Positions 27,710 to 34,585 of a stretch of DNA of 34,585 bases are shown one piece after another; the stretch's first letter is position 1; every line of letters begins with the position of its first letter. Under the pieces are notes generated by a model. That model ran no database searches and was not told the origin of the DNA. It worked only from the letters and a program-made list of their open reading frames with translations. Source of the DNA: Aliiroseovarius sp. (GTDB lineage: Bacteria > Pseudomonadota > Alphaproteobacteria > Rhodobacterales > Rhodobacteraceae); assembly GCF_030148435.1 (NCBI RefSeq), contig NZ_JASBTN010000086.1:1-34585 (forward strand), read 5' to 3'. The position numbers and the translations under genes were made by a program.

Positions 27710-28929
27710 GCTACGATGTGGACGCGATCCGCGCCGATTTCCCGATTCTGTCGCGCAAGGTGAACGGGCAGCCACTGTGTTACCTCGACAATGGTGCGTC
27801 GGCACAGAAACCGCAGGTGGTGATCGACGCGGTGACGCGGGGCTACGCCGAAGAATATTCCAATGTTCACAGGGGATTGCACTTCCTTTCTAACCTGTCG
27901 ACCGAAAAATACGAGGCCGTGCGCGGCATCATTGCGCGTTTCCTGAATGCGGGCTCCGAAGGTGAAATCATCCTTAACTCCGGCACCACCCAGGGGATCA
28001 ATATGGTCTCCTATGCCTGGGCCGCGCCGCGCTTAAAGGCGGGCGACGAAATCGTGCTGTCCACGATGGAACACCACGCCAATATCGTGCCGTGGCATTT
28101 TCTGCGCGAACGCCAGGGTGTGGTGCTGAAATGGGTCGATCCGGAACCGGATGGATCGCTGGACCCGCAAAAGGTTCTGGACGCAATCGGACCCAAGACC
28201 AAGCTGGTCGCAATTACGCAATGTTCCAATGTCTTGGGCACCGTTGTTGATGTGAAATCCATCTGCGCAGGTGCCCGTGAGAAAGGCGTGGCGACGCTGG
28301 TTGACGGGTCGCAGGGGGCGGTGCACATGCCGGTCGATGTGCAGGACATCGGCTGTGATTTCTATGTCATCACGGGCCACAAGCTCTATGGCCCCTCCGG
28401 TTCGGGCGCGATCTTTGTGCGGGCGGAGCGCGCCGCCGAGATGCAGCCCTTCATCGGTGGCGGTGACATGATCCGCGAAGTCTCGAAAGACGTGGTCACT
28501 TACAATGACGCACCGCTGAAATTCGAGGCAGGCACGCCGGGCATCGTGCAGACCATCGGGCTGGGAGTCGCGCTGGAGTACCTGATGGGCCTGGGCATGG
28601 AGAATATCGCGGCGCATGAAGCCGGGCTAGCGGCCTATGCCTCGGAGCGGTTTGCCGGGCTGAATTGGGTGAACGTCCAGGGGCATGCCCCTGGAAAGGC
28701 AGCGATTTTCTCGCTCACCATGGAAGGCGCTGCCCATGCGCATGACCTGTCCACGATCCTCGACAAGAAAGGTATCGCGATCCGCGCCGGCCATCACTGC
28801 GCCCAGCCACTGATGGAGCATCTGGGCATGGCGGCCACGGCGCGGGCATCCTTCGGGCTCTACAACACCAGGGCGGAAGTGGACAGGCTGGTCGAAGGGC
28901 TTGAGCTCTGCCACCGCTTGCTTGCGTAA
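27706..28929 (+). CDS. sufS: Cysteine desulfurase SufS (type II)
   Basis: PLP-dependent enzyme that delivers sulfane sulfur from cysteine to SufBC2D, normally through SufE or SufU. The start overlaps the previous stop as ATGA. The 407-residue protein has the PLP-binding lysine Lys226 in TGHKLYGPSG and the catalytic cysteine Cys365 in RAGHHCAQPLM, matching E. coli SufS (Lys226, Cys364). The stretches YLDNGASAQKPQVVID and STMEHHANIVPWH are also typical. It closes the operon. No sufE, sufU, sufT or sufA follows; the convergent tetR gene ends 31 nt downstream. Confidence 0.97.
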   Translation: MSYDVDAIRADFPILSRKVNGQPLCYLDNGASAQKPQVVIDAVTRGYAEEYSNVHRGLHFLSNLSTEKYEAVRGIIARFLNAGSEGEIILNSGTTQGINMVSYAWAAPRLKAGDEIVLSTMEHHANIVPWHFLRERQGVVLKWVDPEPDGSLDPQKVLDAIGPKTKLVAITQCSNVLGTVVDVKSICAGAREKGVATLVDGSQGAVHMPVDVQDIGCDFYVITGHKLYGPSGSGAIFVRAERAAEMQPFIGGGDMIREVSKDVVTYNDAPLKFEAGTPGIVQTIGLGVALEYLMGLGMENIAAHEAGLAAYASERFAGLNWVNVQGHAPGKAAIFSLTMEGAAHAHDLSTILDKKGIAIRAGHHCAQPLMEHLGMAATARASFGLYNTRAEVDRLVEGLELCHRLLA

Positions 28930-28959
28930 TCGTAGGTCGCTCACGCGGTCCCGAAGCGC

Positions 28960-29580
28960 TCAGTGGTCGGGTTTGATCAATCCCAGCCCGCGCAGATAGA
29001 CGCCGATGCCGCTTTCCAGCAGTTCTTCGGGCGGGAAGGGGCTCTTGGTGCCGGGCGCACCACGGGCGAAAAGCTCCACCACCCCGTGGCTCATCGCCCA
29101 GATGTGTTCGGCCACCATGCGGGACGGCGGGCGTTTCTCCGGCGGGATATGCTCGGAAAGTTCGGCAGCAGCGCGTTCCAGCACCGCCATCGCCCGGCCC
29201 GAGACCTGCGCCAGGTCCGGCGAGCGGTTCAGGGAAATGCCGCTTTCGAACATCGAGATGTAATGGCCCGGATAGCGGCGGGCAAATGCCAGATAGGCAC
29301 GCCCCACGCTTTCGAAACTGGCCAGTGCCGAGGGCTGCCCCTTGGCATGGGCGTATTCCATGAGATCCGCAAAGATTTCAAAGCCTTGTCGGGCGGCCTC
29401 CGCAATCAGATCCTCGCGCCCGGCAAAGTGGCGGTAGACCGCCGCCGGGGTCACGCCCGCCTGCTTGGCAGCCTCCGACAGGGTGAAGCCTGTCGGACCC
29501 TTGGCCTCGATCAGGGCAAGAGCGGCATCGACCAGTGCCTGGCGCAGGTTGCCGTGATGATATCCGCGTTTCTTAACCAT
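28960..29580 (-). CDS. TetR-family transcriptional regulator
   Basis: A 206-residue repressor-type protein. The start ATG at 29580 gives [20 protein letters not shown]. The helix-turn-helix spans about residues 33-52 ([11 protein letters not shown], then TPAAVYRHF), the best-conserved TetR segment. The C-terminal ligand domain is helical ([18 protein letters not shown] and [13 protein letters not shown]) and resembles the WHG-type group. The start overlaps the end of ppk2 by 8 nt, so the two are co-translated. Ligand and target are unknown. Autoregulation of the ppk2-tetR unit is a reasonable guess but no operator was identified. Confidence 0.9.
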   Translation of the reverse strand: MVKKRGYHHGNLRQALVDAALALIEAKGPTGFTLSEAAKQAGVTPAAVYRHFAGREDLIAEAARQGFEIFADLMEYAHAKGQPSALASFESVGRAYLAFARRYPGHYISMFESGISLNRSPDLAQVSGRAMAVLERAAAELSEHIPPEKRPPSRMVAEHIWAMSHGVVELFARGAPGTKSPFPPEELLESGIGVYLRGLGLIKPDH

Positions 29581-30442
29581 TCCAGATATCCGGCCCCCCG
29601 CAGATCTCCGCATCCGGGCTGGCCACCACATTGTCGTCGCGCCCGGCATAGTCGATCCCCGACAGAACCGCGCGCAGCGCAGCGATGCGGGCCCGGCGCT
29701 TGTCATCCGAGCGCACAACGGTCCAGGGGGTGCGCGCGCGATGCGTTCGTTCGAATGTTTCACTTATCGCGTCGGTGTAGGCGTCCCAGCGGTTCAGTCC
29801 TTCAACATCAATCCAGCTGAGTTTCCATTGCTTTAGCGGGTCTTTTTCACGTGCCAGAAAGCGGCGCAACTGCTCGGCACGGCCAACGTTCAGCCAGAGC
29901 TTGACGAAGTGAATGCCTTCATCGACCAGCATGTCCTCGAATTCCGGCAACTGGCGAAAGAATGCCTCGCGCTGGGGGGCTTCGCAGAAGCCGAAAACCT
30001 TTTCGACCACGCCGCGATTGTACCAGCTTCGGTCGAACAGGGTGATTTCCCCCGTGGTCGGCAGGTGCTGGATGTAGCGTTGGAAATACCATTCGCCCTG
30101 TTCGCGTTCGGTCGGTTTCGACAGGGCCACGATCTTGGCGACACGCGGGTTCAGGTTCTCGCGAAAGCGCTTGATCGTGCCGCCCTTGCCGGCAGCATCA
30201 CGCCCCTCGAACACGACAACGACGCGCTTGCCCGTTGCCTTTACATCCGCCTGCAGCTTGACCAGTTCGAGCTGAAGCGCCTCCATGGTCGCTTCGTAGT
30301 CGTCACGGTCCATGCGGGTCCGATAGGGGAAGGCGGGGTCAATCACATCCTTCTTGCCGACAGATGCGATACCCTGGCGCACGTCTTGCGGCGCCGAGTC
30401 CGCAAAGAACTTCGAAATGGCGCCGTCAAAGGGTAGGGTCAT
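29573..30442 (-). CDS. ppk2: Polyphosphate kinase 2 (PPK2)
   Basis: Transfers phosphate between polyphosphate and nucleotides, mostly used to make GTP or ATP from the diphosphates. The 289-residue single-domain enzyme has a Walker A-type GRDAAGKGG at residues 80-88, a Walker B-type [17 protein letters not shown] (Asp137, Arg138), and an intervening [14 protein letters not shown]. The length and single domain indicate class I PPK2. SPO0224 of Ruegeria pomeroyi is a characterised relative in this group. The ATG at 30442 has GGAGA a few bases upstream. It is coupled by overlap to the tetR gene. No ppk1 is in the window. Confidence 0.95.
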   Translation of the reverse strand: MTLPFDGAISKFFADSAPQDVRQGIASVGKKDVIDPAFPYRTRMDRDDYEATMEALQLELVKLQADVKATGKRVVVVFEGRDAAGKGGTIKRFRENLNPRVAKIVALSKPTEREQGEWYFQRYIQHLPTTGEITLFDRSWYNRGVVEKVFGFCEAPQREAFFRQLPEFEDMLVDEGIHFVKLWLNVGRAEQLRRFLAREKDPLKQWKLSWIDVEGLNRWDAYTDAISETFERTHRARTPWTVVRSDDKRRARIAALRAVLSGIDYAGRDDNVVASPDAEICGGPDIWNG

Positions 30443-30474
30443 GGTCAGTCTCCGCTATGCCCTTATCAATATGG

Positions 30475-31434
30475 TCATTTTTTGCCCCCATGCAATCCGG
30501 CGCGCAGTGCGGCGCGGTCGATGGCGGCGACGACTTCCGGGATCGAGACATGGTGCGGCATGTGGCCGATGCCGGGCAGGGTGGTCAGCCGCGCCTCCGG
30601 GTGCTGCGCGGCCAGCCGTTCCGAATGGATCCGGGGCGAAACGATCGGGTCCGCGTCGCCATGCACCAGTTCGATCGGCACGGTGATCTCGTCGTAGCGT
30701 TCCGCCAGAGCCTCGATCTGCCACAACAGTTGACGGCGCTGCCGCGCATTCATGCGCAGGGGCGCGCGTCGAATGGTGAAATCGGTGCCGAAATGGTCGG
30801 CATAGCCTTCAGGCGCCGGTTGCGGCTCAAAGATCTTGTCGATCTCGGCCTGCACCCGCGCTTTGGGGACAAAGGCGGTGATCATCGGAATGACCGCCCA
30901 TTGTCCCGGGGCTGACGACAGCAGCGTGTAATAGGCGCCCAATCCGGTTTCCCAGGGATGGGTGACGGCCGACACCGGCACAACCGCAGACAGGCGATCG
31001 GGCATCAGTGTCGCCCAGCAGAGCGCAACCGCACCGCCGTAGCTCTGCCCAAGAACGATGGGCTTTCGCGCCCCGAAATGTTCAGCGACGGCCTGGATAA
31101 GCCGGGCTTGCGTTTCGAGCAGCTCGCCTTCCGGCGCCGCATCGGACCAGCCAAGGCCGGGCCGGTCCACGGCGATAACGCGGTAGCGTTCGGCCAGAAC
31201 GGGGGTCAGGCCATGGGTGAAATCACGCAGATTGCCCGAAGAGCCGTGGATCAGCACAACCGTCTGATCGCCTTCCCCCGTGACCTCGGCATGCAGGCGC
31301 AGCCCGTTCACCACCACGAACTGCCCGGTCGGCGGGTGGCTGCGATTGGCGCGTGCCTCGCGTCGCGAGGCCAGCACATGGGTGGTCCCGGCGGCCAGCG
31401 CCAGGGCTGAGGCCACCGCCCCCCAAAACGTCAC
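30475..31434 (-). CDS. Alpha/beta hydrolase, probably membrane-anchored
   Basis: A 319-residue alpha/beta hydrolase. The start GTG at 31434 overlaps the metA stop (GTGA), so it is coupled to metA. The N-terminus ([19 protein letters not shown]) is hydrophobic and could anchor the protein. The oxyanion stretch is [12 protein letters not shown], the nucleophile elbow is GQSYG, the acid is in [10 protein letters not shown], and the His is in [10 protein letters not shown] cap domain lies between. The substrate is unknown. It is not MetX, which has a different architecture; the methionine link is positional only. Confidence 0.85.
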   Translation of the reverse strand: MTFWGAVASALALAAGTTHVLASRREARANRSHPPTGQFVVVNGLRLHAEVTGEGDQTVVLIHGSSGNLRDFTHGLTPVLAERYRVIAVDRPGLGWSDAAPEGELLETQARLIQAVAEHFGARKPIVLGQSYGGAVALCWATLMPDRLSAVVPVSAVTHPWETGLGAYYTLLSSAPGQWAVIPMITAFVPKARVQAEIDKIFEPQPAPEGYADHFGTDFTIRRAPLRMNARQRRQLLWQIEALAERYDEITVPIELVHGDADPIVSPRIHSERLAAQHPEARLTTLPGIGHMPHHVSIPEVVAAIDRAALRAGLHGGKK

Positions 31435-32369
31435 CCGCGGCGGTCCTTCACGCTTTGCCCGATCTCGTCGATATTGAAAGGCGTGGTCAGGTACATTTCC
31501 GAAATCCAGTTGCCATAGAGCAGATGCGCGTGGCTGCGCCAGCGGTTCTCGGGCGGGCGGGTCGGATCATTGTCAGGGTAGTAGTTCATCGGCACGTTGA
31601 TCGGCGCGCCCTTGGCCACGTCGCGGTCATACTCGCCCTTCAGCGTGCCCGTGTCATATTCGAAATGGTTGAAGATATAGAGCGCGCGGTGCGCCGGATC
31701 TTCAACCAGGCAGGGACCGACCTCATCCGAGCCCAGAAGGGTGCGCAGACCGTCCGCCGCGTCGATCTCGTCCTGGCGCATCTCGGTCCAGCGGCTAACG
31801 GGCAGAACGCAAGTGTCTGAAAATCCACGCAGATAGGGCGAGGCCGGGGCCAGGTTCTTTTGCGGAAAACAGCCGAAGGCCTTGGCGGGCAGGATGTGTT
31901 TCCTGACCCCGTGGAAATGGTTGATCATCGCCATGCCGCCCCAGCAGACGCCGAAGGTGGAATGCACGTTGGTCTGGGTCCAGTCGAATATCTGGGTGAT
32001 CTCGTCCCAATAGGTCACGTCCTCGAACTCCAGATGCTCGATCGGCGCGCCGGTAATGATCAGCCCGTCGAACTTCTGGTCGCGGACCTCTTCCCAGGGC
32101 TGATAGAAGGTACCGATATGGGCCTGGCTGGTGGTCTTCGAGATATGTTCGGACGGGCGCAGCAGGGTCAGTTCGATCTGCAACGGATGTGCGCCGATCA
32201 GACGGGCAAATTGCGTCTCGGTCTCGATCTTCTTGGGCATCAGGTTCAACAGGGCAATGCGCATGGCGCGAATGTCCTGCTTGGCGGCCTGATCTTCAGA
32301 CATGACCATCACGCCCTCTTCCGTCAGCACGTCGATGGCCGGGAGATTGGCGGGAATTTTGATGGGCAT
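31431..32369 (-). CDS. metA: Homoserine O-acyltransferase MetA, predicted acetyl-CoA type
   Basis: Acylates homoserine in the first dedicated step of methionine synthesis. The start ATG at 32369 has AGAGGA 7 nt upstream. The 312-residue protein has the nucleophile Cys142 in FGVCWGGMA and the His/Glu pair in [10 protein letters not shown]. Residue 111, in [10 protein letters not shown], is Glu. In work on Bacillus cereus and E. coli MetA this position decides the acyl donor: Glu for acetyl-CoA, Gly for succinyl-CoA. This one is therefore predicted to make O-acetylhomoserine, although the usual product name is homoserine O-succinyltransferase. The short spacer (52 nt) upstream has no SAM riboswitch. 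Confidence 0.95.
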   Translation of the reverse strand: MPIKIPANLPAIDVLTEEGVMVMSEDQAAKQDIRAMRIALLNLMPKKIETETQFARLIGAHPLQIELTLLRPSEHISKTTSQAHIGTFYQPWEEVRDQKFDGLIITGAPIEHLEFEDVTYWDEITQIFDWTQTNVHSTFGVCWGGMAMINHFHGVRKHILPAKAFGCFPQKNLAPASPYLRGFSDTCVLPVSRWTEMRQDEIDAADGLRTLLGSDEVGPCLVEDPAHRALYIFNHFEYDTGTLKGEYDRDVAKGAPINVPMNYYPDNDPTRPPENRWRSHAHLLYGNWISEMYLTTPFNIDEIGQSVKDRRG

Positions 32370-32421
32370 GTCTCGTCCTCTGAGGGTGGCTGTCGTTGAA
32401 AGGGGTTAGGTGGGCGCGCGG

Positions 32422-33282
32422 TCAGGTCATGTCCAGAGTGCGCGCGACCAGTTGGTCGAAATCCGCGGGCGTCTTGACCGTGGCCAGCTCATGCGCACAA
32501 AGCGTTATGCCGAAGCGGGCCATGCTTTCATACAGCGGTTGGCGATGGGCCAGCGCGCGCGCATAGGTCCAGCGGATGAAGGTATCAGGATCAACTTCGT
32601 CTGACTGCATGTTGTTTTCGTGCAAATATTCCGCCCAGGCACTGTCCAGGAATTCGGGCTGGTAGGCCATCGGCTTGGGGGCACGGTCAAAACGGCGGAT
32701 CAGTTCCTGGGTATGGGCCTCGTCGCCTTTCAGCCAGATCAGCAGACATTCTTCGGACAGCGCCTTCAACAACGGATCGTCAAGCCCCGCCTCGGGGTCG
32801 ATCCATTCGCAGATCGAGCCGCCCGAGTCGCAGATGAAATGCGGGTAGCCATAGATGCGTTCGGCCCGTTCGGCGAAATGGGCCGTGTCTTCCAGCGCGT
32901 GGATTTCGGCCTGTTTGAACTGCTCCTGACGGCGGTGGTATTCCTTGATCGGCAGCCCGCCCCTGGAGGGGTCTCCGGGTTTGCCCAGATAGGTCGAGAC
33001 CGGGGTCAGGTTCTCGAAGGACATGTTGGAGCCGATGTAGATGCTGTCCGACATCAGCAGTTCGCGCAGAAACGGCACCTTCATGGCCTCGGCCTTGAAG
33101 TTGTCGACGATGTGTTCGCCCATGTAGCGCGTGCCGATGCGGTAATCGATCGAGTAGTGGAACCAGTCCCCCTGCGCGCGCAGCAGGTTTGACAGGTAAG
33201 TCTTGCCCAGTCCGGACATGCCGAAGAACAGGATCTTCTTGCGGGGGGCGTTCAGCCACTCATCTGCGCTTTGGTACTTCAT
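32422..33282 (-). CDS. P-loop ATPase, conserved hypothetical
   Basis: A 286-residue protein with a clear Walker A near the N-terminus, ILFFGMSGLGKTYLSNLL (GMSGLGKT at residues 21-28). The next part (WFHYSIDYRIGTRYMGEHIV) suggests a nucleoside-kinase-like fold. FICDSGGSICEWID near the middle could hold the acidic Walker B or catalytic residue, and EECLLIWLKGDEAHTQELIRRF follows. I do not recognise a named family. It is upstream of metA on the same strand with a 52-nt gap, so it may share the message. The ATG at 33282 has AAAGG just upstream. Substrate and role are unknown. Confidence 0.8.
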   Translation of the reverse strand: MKYQSADEWLNAPRKKILFFGMSGLGKTYLSNLLRAQGDWFHYSIDYRIGTRYMGEHIVDNFKAEAMKVPFLRELLMSDSIYIGSNMSFENLTPVSTYLGKPGDPSRGGLPIKEYHRRQEQFKQAEIHALEDTAHFAERAERIYGYPHFICDSGGSICEWIDPEAGLDDPLLKALSEECLLIWLKGDEAHTQELIRRFDRAPKPMAYQPEFLDSAWAEYLHENNMQSDEVDPDTFIRWTYARALAHRQPLYESMARFGITLCAHELATVKTPADFDQLVARTLDMT

Positions 33283-33313
33283 GCGCCTTTGGTAAGGGCG
33301 CGGCTGCGAGGGG

Positions 33314-34228
33314 TCAAGCGGTGGTGCGGGGCCCCAAGCGTTTGAAAATGCGGCCGTCCAGCACGATCAGCCCAAGCGCAAGTAGCCCGAGGCCCAGGTA
33401 GGCATTGGGCGACAGGCTTTCGCCGCGCAGCCAGGTGCCAAGCGCGATGGCGACCGGGGGAATGAGCAGCGTGACCAGCATCAGGTTGCCCGAACCCGCC
33501 ATGGCCAGGATCCGGTAGTAGAGCAGGTAGGCGCCAGCGGTGGCGATCACGGACATGTAGCCGATCCCGGCCCAGGTGGCCGCGCTCAGCAGCACGGGGA
33601 TCGGCCCCTCGATGATCCAGGCGGCGGGCAGGATCAGTGCGGCAGAGGCCGTCAGCATGCCCATGGCGGCCACCTGCGGGGGCAGATGGGCCAGGCGCTT
33701 GCGGGCCCAGACCCCGGCCAGCGCATAGGACAGCGTGGCGGCAATGGCAGCAAGCTGCGCCAGCGACCGAGGGTCAAAGCTCGTCAGGCTGCCGATCCCG
33801 ATGGTGATGGTGACTCCGGAAAAGCCCAGTCCGACCCCCAATGCCTTGCGGGCGGTCAGGCGTTCGTCGGAAAAGAAGATCGCGGCGGTCAGCACCCCGA
33901 ATACGGCGGTCGTTGCGTTGAAGATCGAGGTCAAACCGCTTTCGATGTAAAGCTGGCTCCAGTTCAGAAGCGAAAAGGGCACGAGATTGTTGAGCGCGCC
34001 CATGACGGCGAAAGCGGCCCAGGTCCGCGCGTCAGTGGGCAGGGGCAGGCGACGAACCAGCACATAGACCCAGAGGATGACCGCCGCCCAGCCGACCCGA
34101 TGGGCCACCGCGTGCAGCACAGATATTTCGTCCAGCGCCACTCGTGTGGCCAGGAAAACGCCGCCCCAGATGAGGCCCAGAAGGAAAAGCTCGGCCCAGG
34201 CGCGGGCGCTCATGTCTTGCTGTGTCAT
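33314..34228 (-). CDS. DMT-superfamily transporter, EamA type
   Basis: A 304-residue inner-membrane protein with ten predicted membrane segments in two EamA repeats. The first repeat starts ELFLLGLIWGGVFLATRVAL and ends near residue 140. The second begins around LAQLAAIAATLSYALAGVWA. The family motif VPFSLLNWSQLYIESGLTSI ends the first-half pore, and NLMLVTLLIPPVAIALGTWL the second. EamA permeases export amino acids or other metabolites, but the substrate cannot be read here. The ATG at 34228 stands after the terminator of the outer-membrane gene. Confidence 0.92.
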   Translation of the reverse strand: MTQQDMSARAWAELFLLGLIWGGVFLATRVALDEISVLHAVAHRVGWAAVILWVYVLVRRLPLPTDARTWAAFAVMGALNNLVPFSLLNWSQLYIESGLTSIFNATTAVFGVLTAAIFFSDERLTARKALGVGLGFSGVTITIGIGSLTSFDPRSLAQLAAIAATLSYALAGVWARKRLAHLPPQVAAMGMLTASAALILPAAWIIEGPIPVLLSAATWAGIGYMSVIATAGAYLLYYRILAMAGSGNLMLVTLLIPPVAIALGTWLRGESLSPNAYLGLGLLALGLIVLDGRIFKRLGPRTTA

Positions 34229-34280
34229 GGGGCAGGTCTAGCGCAGCGTCTGACCCCGGGCGACCCGGAACTTGCGCAAG

Positions 34281-34311
34281 AAAAAAGCCCCGCCGGTTCG
34301 GGCGGGGCTTT
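34281..34311 (-). terminator. Intrinsic terminator of the outer-membrane protein gene
   Basis: On the minus strand an 8-bp GC stem (GCCCCGCC at 34287-34294 against GGCGGGGC at 34301-34308) with a 6-nt loop is followed by six T (34281-34286 read as A on the plus strand). It is 24 nt after the stop of the partial outer-membrane gene. A few A bases precede it, so it could also work weakly on the other strand. Confidence 0.92.
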
Positions 34312-34334
34312 GAAGGTCGGTTCGTGGTCGCGGG

Positions 34335-34585
34335 TCAGAAGCTGACGCCGATCTTGACGCCCGCGGCAATCGCATCACCGCCGCTGAACAAGGCCGTCCC
34401 GGGGTCAGCCAGAATGGTCTTGTCGCTGAAATCGACATAACGCACACCGCCCGAAATCTTCACGTTTTCGGTGGCTTGGAACGACACGCCCAGCCCGACA
34501 TTTTTCGAGGTGCCGGTCGGGGACAGGAAAGTGATGCCGGTTGCGTCGCCATCTTCATAGCCGATCGACACCGAGGCCGAGACCT
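34335..34585 (-). CDS. Outer-membrane beta-barrel protein, FadL/OmpP1-like, C-terminal part (5' truncated by window)
   Basis: The last 83 residues of a larger protein; the frame runs to the window edge. The sequence alternates polar and hydrophobic residues as in beta strands (NVGLGVSFQATENVKISGGV, then VRYVDFSD). It ends GVKIGVSF, with the terminal Phe that marks a transmembrane barrel for BamA-dependent insertion. The turn-rich pattern and FSGGDAIAAGVKIGVSF suit the C-terminus of a FadL/OmpP1 hydrophobic-compound transporter, but a general porin cannot be excluded. Its terminator lies at 34281-34311. Confidence 0.7.
   Translation of the reverse strand, partial: VSASVSIGYEDGDATGITFLSPTGTSKNVGLGVSFQATENVKISGGVRYVDFSDKTILADPGTALFSGGDAIAAGVKIGVSF

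Noticed and set aside
32370-32421. SAM-II riboswitch upstream of metA
   Set aside because: The spacer is only 52 nt and lacks the conserved core and pseudoknot sequence expected of that riboswitch.

Overview
The window is a gene-dense, GC-rich stretch of an alphaproteobacterial chromosome. It most likely comes from the Rhodobacteraceae (Roseobacter group). The supporting signs are the tail of CtrA directly before ligA, an IscR-type regulator with a single cysteine as described in Rhodobacter, a GTTC-N7-GTTC SOS box of the alphaproteobacterial type, a cluster of trmFO and gluQ, and several small proteins without a known family. I found no rRNA, tRNA, phage, IS element or CRISPR array.

Layout. 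Positions 1-5127 (+) are a cell-cycle and DNA-repair block: the ctrA 3' end, ligA, recG (ATGA overlap), then a short gene for a 40-residue membrane protein behind a perfect SOS box, and a hairpin-rich tail ending in a strong terminator. Positions 5230-7136 (-) hold a soluble chemoreceptor and a NifU/IscU-like scaffold protein. hisI (+) is divergent from the latter. Positions 7691-10479 (-) hold gluQ, trmFO and a small membrane protein. gyrA (10764-13508, -) has a recognisable promoter. Divergent from it are ctaA (heme A synthase) and an M32 carboxypeptidase (+). Positions 16405-19789 (-) form a tightly packed group: a DEDDh exonuclease, a VIT1/CCC1 metal transporter, a tandem double HD-domain protein, a 76-residue protein and an alpha/beta hydrolase.

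Positions 19962-28929 (+) are the SUF iron-sulfur cluster operon: single-Cys iscR, a compact NifS-like desulfurase, sufB, sufC, sufD and sufS. It is interleaved with genes not known for Fe-S assembly: a 66-residue membrane protein, a polysaccharide pyruvyl transferase-like protein, a UPF0145/YbjQ protein and two Yip1-like membrane proteins. SufA, SufT and SufE are not in the window. Positions 28960-34585 (-) carry ppk2 coupled to a TetR regulator, an operon of a P-loop protein, metA (Glu111, so predicted acetyl-CoA type) and an alpha/beta hydrolase, a DMT permease, and the 3' end of an outer-membrane barrel gene with its terminator.

The most interesting candidates for undescribed biology are the SOS-box-controlled membrane microprotein (4736-4942) with its structured downstream RNA (4997-5127), and the double-HD protein in which both catalytic sets are intact.
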